Positions 58,320 to 64,000 of a stretch of 64,000 nt of DNA are shown here, piece after piece. The notes beneath the pieces were generated by a model, which was given only the letters and a program-made list of their open reading frames with translations, was not told the origin of the DNA and ran no database searches. Location of the stretch: NCBI RefSeq assembly GCF_027943255.1, contig NC_072895.1, positions 44,180,001 through 44,244,000 of the forward strand, written 5' to 3'. The stretch is from Anastrepha obliqua. Its lineage: Eukaryota; Arthropoda; Insecta; Diptera; Tephritidae. Each line of letters opens with the position of its first letter. Position 1 is the stretch's first letter. Position numbers and translations under genes: made by a program.

Positions 58320-59040
58320 GGGTTCCCGGTGGTCTAGAATTTTCCAAAAATTGATTTTTTTTTTGTTATTTCGAAAGTATAGGCTTTTAAGAATATACTG
58401 TAAAATTTTTGGAAGGATATTTACAGTATTTTCGATTATACAGCCGTTTTAGCAAGTAGAGTCAGATTCGTCATGCGGTCACTCTCAAAACTTTAAATTC
58501 AATTATCTCAATATTACTTTTTTCGGCCTGGTGTTGTCAAAAACTAAAAAAAAAGCTATTCAACCGAATCATCTGAAATTTCAATGTGTTGTTCACAACA
58601 TTAATGGCTATCGCTCTTACTAGAATCATATTATTATATCAATTATTTCGTATTTTTTTGATTAAAAAACTGAAAAACCCCCGATTTTTAGGGTGTCAAA
58701 TTCAAAACCGCACCATTTTGTCAATTTTTTTTTAATCTAGTACGGAACATAGCTACAATCATATTGATTAATATTTTTTTTTTTTTTTGATTTTTGTATG
58801 TCAGATAAATAGAAGAGCCAAAATGGACAACACCGTCCAGGTCCAATTTTTCGGGAGCGTCAACTTCAGCGCCATTTTTAAAATTATTAATATTAAAAAA
58901 ATTAATTGTGTTTCATTTTTGTATGTAAAAAAGTTAAATAAAAAGCCTAAAAAATTTAAATATCATTTTTCATTTTTTTATTGTAAAAAAAAATTCCTGA
59001 AAATACCCTAAATTTTCGAGCTCTAAACCACCGGGAGCCC
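58320..59040. mobile_element. 721-bp TTAA-type repeat, copy 2, with terminal inverted repeats
   Basis: Ends are GGGTTCCCGGTGGTCTAGA and, reversed, GGGCTCCCGGTGGTTTAGA (17 of 19 matching). TTAA follows on the right (59041-59044) and TCAA precedes on the left (58316-58319), consistent with a TTAA duplication with one change. The interior has ACTTTAAATTCAATTATCTC (58490-58509) and the body shared with 50309-50890. The 74-codon frame at 58787-59011 is within the repeat and has no motif. Confidence 0.78.
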
Positions 59041-59323
59041 TTAACTTATCCACATAGTGACACGGCAGAGAAAGTGCGCCTTATCACTTCATAGATACAT
59101 ATACGCGAATCGCTCTATAAGAATTTTTACTGCACACTGGCTAAGGAAAATGTCCAAGTTTATCATGTTTGTCCGTCATCGAATCAAAGCTGAACGCTCT
59201 ACATAAGACAAACTTAAAAAATCGTAACAGTGTTTTTGAAAAGTTACTATATAACTCATATTAACTATCTTATAATACCTAAACAGATTATAATTCATTG
59301 AAACTGCGTTAAACCTTTTATTT
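59041..59323. other. short spacer, no gene seen
   Basis: Lies between the TTAA-type repeat and the piggyBac element. Confidence 0.35.
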
Positions 59324-59327
59324 TTAA

Positions 59328-61268
59328 CTCTTTCCGTCACGCTCTTTACTGCGACATAAAAAAATTATTTTTTGTTGTTAATTGGTGAATATGGAATACA
59401 AGTAACACACGAATGCAAAAAAAAAAAATATTTATCGTAAGGTTTTTGAGAAACAAGGTGGTCACCACCAGTAACCACCATGACTGAAGGGTCAAAAATT
59501 TATTAAAACTAATGCACTCAATTACTTCACTTTTTTATTTATTTTTAGAAAAAAGACAATACAAAATTTGGTAATAAATTTACAAACAATTATTTCTTGT
59601 GAAAATCTGAAAAATATGTCTTTCCTTTTCGGAGGCAAAGAGGAACGTAGCATGTTCTGCATTGCCATACTGTGCGGACAGGGACCCTTTTGGTACTGCA
59701 AAAGGCGCATCTTCTAGGTGTGCCTCTAAGCGGTTGGTGTCGATTACTCTCATGGCGGATTTCAGCAGGCACGCTAGGCTTATACCGTTTTATAGCAACT
59801 GGTACAGGAGATTTTGGACTTGATCCATTGCTGATCGCGGAACTTCCTGGAACTCGCTTGTTTACGTAGCAAGGTGATAACAGCCCCTGATAAATGAGGT
59901 CTGTTAATCAGAAGTTCTTTGTAAGCTATATAGCTATTGATAACGCAGCAATCCAAGAAATGAAAAAAAAATCGGTGCCACCACTTTTGGGATTTTCGGT
60001 CGAGTAACAGGCTTTTAATTGATCGAATTTAGCAACGAAGTTCATATTGCTATTGTATTTCTTTACAGCGGATGGTTTATAATTATTTCTGAAGTTGCGG
60101 CGAAGAATTTCAAGCATAGGACGGACTTTATATAACTTATCATAGTCTGGATGCTTTCTAGCAGGCATGAGATTATTGTCATTCAGATGCAAGCATCCAA
60201 GAAGCCAGCTGAAGCGATTTAGGGGCATACATACATACAGGAAATGTAGGAGTCACGTAAATCAGGAGCAGAAGACCAGTAATCTTTGTCGGTAGCTTTT
60301 TATACCTAACACCATATTTATGGCCAAGAAAGTTTGTATTTCAGAAGGACTGGTAAGAGAAAAAGGTTTACCTTCTTGTGTTGCGTATAGGTTAGTTTGA
60401 AAGCTTATGACCTCAACCAAGTCCTCTGTGCAAAACATGCGAAACAATCGGAATGGTGTTACATCTTCCAAGCTGATTATATGATCAGCTAAGCCCACAC
60501 TCTCAACAAACTCGCCAGGTATATCCATAGAGAAGGTCCTTTCCATTTAGGTGGCTGCAAGATCGTAGAGCCAACATTATTATTCTGACTTACAAAGTTT
60601 GATAATGGTATGATATGAATAGCTCTTCATGGATATTCTGTACATCTGCTCCACACACATCCAATATCGATTTTGACACTGGCCACTCAGGCGTGTCTAG
60701 ATTTTCATCCTCATCGGAACTGGCTTCACAATCAGGTCCTGAAGGTAAATCTTCACACAAACATTCTTCAATTACCCTTTGCGTCAATGATAGTTGCATT
60801 ATTGAAATAATTGCCTAAAATATTGTAAATACCAAAGAAAGTCCCACTCATAGTGACCGTATAAAAAAGCAAATTCTAGGTACACTTACGTCACGGTGGT
60901 TACTGTTGCTAACCACCACTGATTATAAGAAATATTCGTAAAATAATCGAAATTTAAGCGAGAAAGCAACCACTGTGTATCAAGCACACCACAAGAACTA
61001 AATTTGCACAAAAATCAAACCATAAATTGCGTTACTGAATTTATTATGAATTTTAACTTCTAGCTTTCACAAAAACGCTCGGCCACGGATTTTTACTTTA
61101 AATCTTCTCAACACGTGGTGGGTGTATTTCTAGCTATTAGCGTCCTCTTCACTTAAAAGGAAGCAATAATCAATATTCGTGCAAAATTAAAAACATAAAT
61201 GTCCCCAACCGTTGTAAAAAAAATAAAAAATAGGTGGTTAGCAACGCTAACCACCGAGACGGAAAGAG
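59328..61268 (-). mobile_element. 1.94-kb piggyBac-like element, complete ends, transposase internally deleted
   Basis: TTAA (59324-59327 and 61269-61272) flanks 11-bp inverted ends CTCTTTCCGTC. The minus strand encodes a piggyBac-type transposase in pieces. First is an acidic N-terminal segment starting MQLSLTQRVIEECLCEDL (60799). Then VGSTILQPPKW (about 60570) and, after a frame change, GEFVESVGLADHIISLEDV and TPFRLFRMFCTEDLVEVIS. MPLNRFSWLLGCLHLNDNNL (60228) and LYKVRPMLEILRRNFRNNYK come next. The frame then jumps to LKACYSTENPKSGG, skipping the central segment that carries the catalytic Asp residues. The C-terminal Cys-rich finger RRCAFCSTKRVPVRTVWQCR, TCYVPLCLRKGKTYFSDFHK is intact (about 59720-59600). 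At least three frame changes occur. Subterminal GTGGTTA palindromes lie near both ends. The element is inactive but recently shaped. Confidence 0.93.
60880..61256. repeat. subterminal palindromic GTGGTTAGC repeats in the piggyBac-like element
   Basis: CGGTGGTTACTGTTGCTAAC plus CACCA lies at about 60894-60918, and GGTGGTTAGCAACGCTAACC plus ACC at about 61233-61255. On the left side GGTGGTCACCACCAGTAACC (59458-59477) plus ACCATG carries a similar arrangement. Such repeated palindromes close to transposon ends are usually transposase-binding or end-pairing sites. The function here is inferred. Confidence 0.6.
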
Positions 61269-61289
61269 TTAAATACCACATAGTACTTC

Positions 61290-61628
61290 CACAAAAATTT
61301 AACTGCATTAAAAAACTATTGCAAGTCTTAGTAATTTACTTCAGTTTTAAATTAAATATTTTATTTTTTAAATGAAAGTTCATTCTCTGAAAAAAAATTG
61401 AAATAAAAGTTTCAAGCTAAATGAAAATAGAAAACAAATTTAACAAATTTCCATTAAAATTTCAAACTTTTTAATTCGAATTTCTAAATAAATTACGAAT
61501 ACCCAGTCATATAGTCTATTGAATTTTCTTACAATAAAGTGCAAATTTGAAGTGGGGAAAAAATCGCAGTAATTTTAGGTAACTTTTTTTATCAATGCAA
61601 TTTTTTAATCACTTCAAGCTTGCATTTT
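61290..61628. mobile_element. relic of the CACAATAATAGC MITE family
   Basis: Reversed, it reads CCCACTTCAAATTTGCACTT, TATTGTAAGAAAATTCAATA, GACTATATGACTGGGTATTC, in the same order as 22260-22310 and 23550-23925. No clean ends are seen; the right side is overlapped by the retroelement fragment. Confidence 0.5.
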
Positions 61629-61629
61629 G

Positions 61630-61936
61630 TTACACCTGAGGAATTACAAACAACGATAGCTGCAGATTTTGCAATAACCTAGAAGAGAGGGAAACGCTAG
61701 AACACCTTCTATGTTGTTGCCTGCATTAGCTGGAACAGGATTAAAATGCTTAGGAGCTCTACAATATGAAAAGTTGAAATGCCTCTCGGGGTTTACTTAG
61801 ATTCGCAAAAGACGCTGGCTTATTACAAGAAGCCTACTACAAGAAAACGTAAAGGTCTAGCTCCATCTGGTAGCACTAAGCACCAATAGGTCGATGTGAT
61901 GGCTTTCAGCCATCCAGGTTAAGCTAACCTAACCTA
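61630..61936 (+). mobile_element. 3' end of a LOA-type non-LTR retrotransposon
   Basis: CRFCNNLEERETLEHLLCCC (from about 61650) is the C-terminal C..C.....H...C finger. After a frame change LKCLGALQYEKLKCLSGF follows. The remainder is non-coding up to TGATGGCTTTCAGCCATCCA and GGTTAAGCTAACCTAACCTA, the type of tail found in this group. About 300 bp remain. Confidence 0.72.
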
Positions 61937-62716
61937 TAGGAGAATTGATTGGGTTTTCAATAAAAAAAATTCAAATTAAGTTAGAACAAAAACAAAATGT
62001 CAAAGCTTGTCGATAAGCCCTAGTACTATCGTTATTTTACGTACTATGTTTTTATTTTTTTTTTTTTCAAACTTTCATGAATCTGAAATATTTAAAAATA
62101 TTTTTGTAATATTCCTTCTTGTATTATATAATATAAAATTAATAAATACAATTATCCCAATTATACGTATGCCTGTATGTATATATGTATGTGTGGAAGT
62201 CAATGCCACTATAAAAAATAAAACCGATAGCACAGTAAATGGTTTTTCGTTTATACGATCTCTTTTTTCTTCTTGTGTACGAAGAAGCGGAATAATGATT
62301 TTTGAAGCAATCAACCCTCGCAATTAAAGATACAACTAAAACGTGAAAAGTTCACGTGGACTCGTACAGAAAGTTCGCAAAGGAAAAGGTATTCAATCAT
62401 ATAAGGCTTCCTTGAAACGGGATATGAACCATAAACAAAACACAACCACTAAATTCACACTTCGACACTATGTTTTCAGTAGGAGCGCTCGAAATTTAGT
62501 AGTCTTCATAGCTAACCATGCATTGAAATATTTATAATTTGTTTCGATCAGAACGAAAATCATCCTGAGTGATTAGGCTCATGTCAGATAAGTAGGGACG
62601 TCATAGACGAGCGTTTACATAAATATGTACGAGCATGTTCTAAATCTTTCTTATAGTATTTAATACACACTATATACCATTATTTATTACCATCATATTC
62701 TCTATTAAACACTTAC
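61937..62716. other. no firm gene; last tetraspanin exon expected here or beyond
   Basis: Downstream of the tetraspanin exons on their strand. I could not identify a final exon with the rest of the fourth membrane segment and the cytoplasmic tail. The hydrophobic minus-strand peptide at 62075-62170 has an acceptor-like site but the wrong phase. Confidence 0.4.
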
Positions 62717-62911
62717 CTCAAGCCCTAATGCGGCCCAAGTAAAGCCTCTCATAAGTGATACGCATATCGTGGTGCTCATTTTGATCGTTTCCACACACCC
62801 CTTACTGAACAATTTACCTGCATGGGTTTTCTTGCCCTTATAACAGCTTAGTGGTATGTGTTGCTTAGCTTTTTTATAGTCTTCTGAGCTTTCTTTGCCG
62901 CAGCATCCATG
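62717..62911 (-). CDS. tetraspanin, exon with CCG motif and start of fourth membrane segment
   Basis: Acceptor TATATACAG precedes 62911 and donor GTAAGT follows 62717. The exon is 195 bp, phase 0 on both sides, 65 residues: HGCCGKESSEDYKKAKQHIP, LSCYKGKKTHAGKLFSKGCV, ETIKMSTTICVSLMRGF and TWAALGLE. It holds all four canonical cysteines of the large extracellular loop: CCG at residues 3-5, P.SC at residue 23 and GC at residue 39. The fourth membrane segment begins near residue 50. Tetraspanins are four-pass membrane organisers. Exon limits and phases match the Tsp42E cluster genes of flies. The next exon was not found. Confidence 0.92.
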
Positions 62912-63016
62912 CTGTATATAATTAAAACGGAAAAATACTCACTTATATTTTATAGTTAGTTTTTATGTTTTATCTCTCGTGCCCTTCATTTATTTTTTAG
63001 CGTAAACTTCACGAAC

Positions 63017-63184
63017 CTTGCTCTGCAATTCATTTATAAGATTATCATCGCCATTTAAATATGCCTGCCATGCTTCGTCAAAATTTTTCTGCGCTCTCTT
63101 TTCGATATCAGCACTGTTTTTGATAGTAGAGCAAAGAAGGATAAGCAAGTGGCCAATAATAGTTACGATTAGGATTATGATATA
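63017..63184 (-). CDS. tetraspanin, exon with third membrane segment
   Basis: Acceptor CACTTTTTAG precedes 63184. The exon is 168 bp, 56 codons, phase 0: YIIILIVTIIGHLLILLC (third membrane segment), STIKNSADIEKRAQKNFDEA, WQAYLNGDDNLINELQSK. The donor is AAG followed by GTTCGT. Although the frame stays open for eight more codons, splicing there joins ELQSK to HGCCG of the next exon, recreating the LQ...CCG junction of the family. Without splicing the frame ends at a TAA. Confidence 0.9.
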
Positions 63185-63227
63185 CTAAAAAGTGCAATAA
63201 ATTAAAATTGGTTTGCTTCTACAAAGT

Positions 63228-63348
63228 GACGCAAAATTAACTATCTTATCGGAAGATTTATAATTTTTCTATCACTAAAAATCTTTTAAAGAATAGTAAA
63301 AAAGTTGCTGAATAACAAAATCGGATGATTAATTTTGCGTAGCTTAAA
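63228..63348. mobile_element. short TA-type MITE in a tetraspanin intron
   Basis: Left TACAAAGTGACGCAAAATTA and right (reversed) TTAAGCTACGCAAAATTAAT are imperfect inverted repeats and resemble the ends of the MITE at 57502. It occupies most of the 195-bp intron 63185-63379. Confidence 0.6.
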
Positions 63349-63379
63349 AATTTTATTAAATTTATTTTATGCCATTTAC

Positions 63380-63547
63380 CGTCCACATAAACCATTCTTT
63401 CTCTTTATGTGCACTATACCAACCAAATATTGCGAGGGGGAGTTCAATCAAGGACAAAATAAGTAGATAAGTACAAATTAACTTGAGATCATCGGGAAGT
63501 ACACTCAAAATCCCAACATTTAAAGCAAGTGTTGAAAAAGCAAATAA
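63380..63547 (-). CDS. tetraspanin, exon with small loop and second membrane segment
   Basis: Acceptor TAATTATTACAG precedes 63547 and donor GTAAAT follows 63380. The exon is 168 bp, 56 codons, phase 0: LFAFSTLALNVGILSVLPDD, LKLICTYLLILSLIELPLAI, FGWYSAHKEKEWFMWT. It gives the end of the small extracellular loop, the second membrane segment and the inner turn, and splices in phase to the third membrane segment. The first exon (start codon and first membrane segment) is not visible within the remaining 450 bp and may lie beyond the window. Function is inferred from family membership only. Confidence 0.9.
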
Positions 63548-63776
63548 CTGTAATAATTAATTTGGTTAATGTAGAAAAAATGGATTAATACTAAAATGTC
63601 AGTATAAAAAAGGCATTGATGCAACAAATAGTATCAATAAGGAATTATAATTTTGTTTAAAAGTCAACTTATTCCAACAAATAATTATATAAGCCAGCTA
63701 AGTGGTTATATGCATTACTACCATTAGATTCGTCCTGATCCTGAAGTCCTCATTAGCCCAATATACTCGTATTAAT

Positions 63777-64000
63777 ACTGGCAACTGTGTTCACAATAAT
63801 AGCAATACGACATATTGCAAGTTTTTACTATTTATATTTTATCTCATTTAATATATTTTATTTTTTTTTATGGTATTATTACGGCCCTATATTTCAAGGT
63901 TTCAAATCGTTTGCAAAATTTTAAAACATTTACAAAACTTTTAAAATTTCAAACTTTTTAGTCAGAACTGTGTATGCAATTTTGTAGTGCACTGAATTCT
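63777..64000. mobile_element. left end of a CACAATAATAGC MITE, cut by the window edge
   Basis: AACTGTGTTCACAATAATAG at 63783 matches the right terminal repeat of the element at 21864. The following GACATATTGCAAG, TTTACTATTTAT and A/T runs match its left interior (GACATATGCAAAA, TTGACTATTTAT). The other end is outside the window. Confidence 0.75.

Noticed and set aside
62075..62170. Hydrophobic peptide GIRIIGIIVFINFILYN as final tetraspanin exon
   Set aside because: The acceptor-like site gives the wrong phase relative to the phase-0 donor at 62717, and phase 0 meets a stop at once.
1..64000. CRISPR array, operon or bacterial-type gene cluster
   Set aside because: No regularly spaced identical repeats with unique spacers, no ribosome binding sites with adjacent frames, and abundant animal-type elements; the DNA is eukaryotic.

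Overview
The window is AT-rich insect genomic DNA made up mostly of decayed transposable elements. It is probably from a tephritid fruit fly or a close dipteran relative. The grounds are: non-LTR retroelements of jockey, LOA and RTE type; mariner and DD41D (rosa-like) transposases; piggyBac, Helitron and many MITEs; a tRNA-derived SINE present at least eight times; four tRNA-Thr genes; and a Tsp42E-style tetraspanin with short phase-0 introns. There is no sign of bacterial or viral organisation. Most open frames over 60 codons are chance frames or pieces of dead elements.

Host genes are few. At the right edge (62717-63547, minus strand) three consecutive coding exons of a tetraspanin are clear; its first and last exons were not found. 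At 45667-46000 (minus) there is one exon resembling the helical half of a Tctex1-family dynein light chain. At 35705-35755 (plus) an ATG exon of 17 codons ends at a perfect GTAAGT donor and may be the start of a gene whose intron holds tRNA genes. Four identical tRNA-Thr(AGT) genes lie at 32393, 36262, 38348 and 39759, all on the plus strand; two share upstream sequence, so the cluster grew by segmental duplication. A diverged AT-rich tandem array fills the space between the second and third.

Region by region: 0-5 kb has a jockey remnant, a long AT-rich repeat field and a small array with E-box and TATA-like motifs. 5-8 kb has a SINE and a rosa-like transposase split by a 701-bp TTAA element. 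8-20 kb is sparse, with SINEs, an RTE-type remnant, a 381-bp mariner-related MITE and a jockey remnant ending in poly(A). 20-26 kb has a Tc1-type MITE family, one TTAA MITE nested in it, and a mariner fragment. 27.6-29.5 kb is an A-rich simple-repeat field with a LOA-type 3' end inserted. 31-34.5 kb has a mariner with very long inverted ends, an RTE-type remnant and a SINE. 35-41.3 kb has the tRNA cluster and a deleted Helitron. 43-50 kb has a microsatellite, SINEs, the Tctex1 exon, a transposase-like ORF linked to the TTAA family, and a mariner remnant. 50-62 kb has two copies of a TTAA-type repeat, a LOA element split by a foldback element with an 11-bp target duplication, and a complete-ended but internally deleted piggyBac.

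No novel gene system is evident. The most informative structures are the nested insertions, because the interrupted reading frames reconstruct the target duplications, and a chain of shared sequence that ties a transposase-like ORF at 47.5 kb to TTAA elements at 5.9, 50.3 and 58.3 kb.
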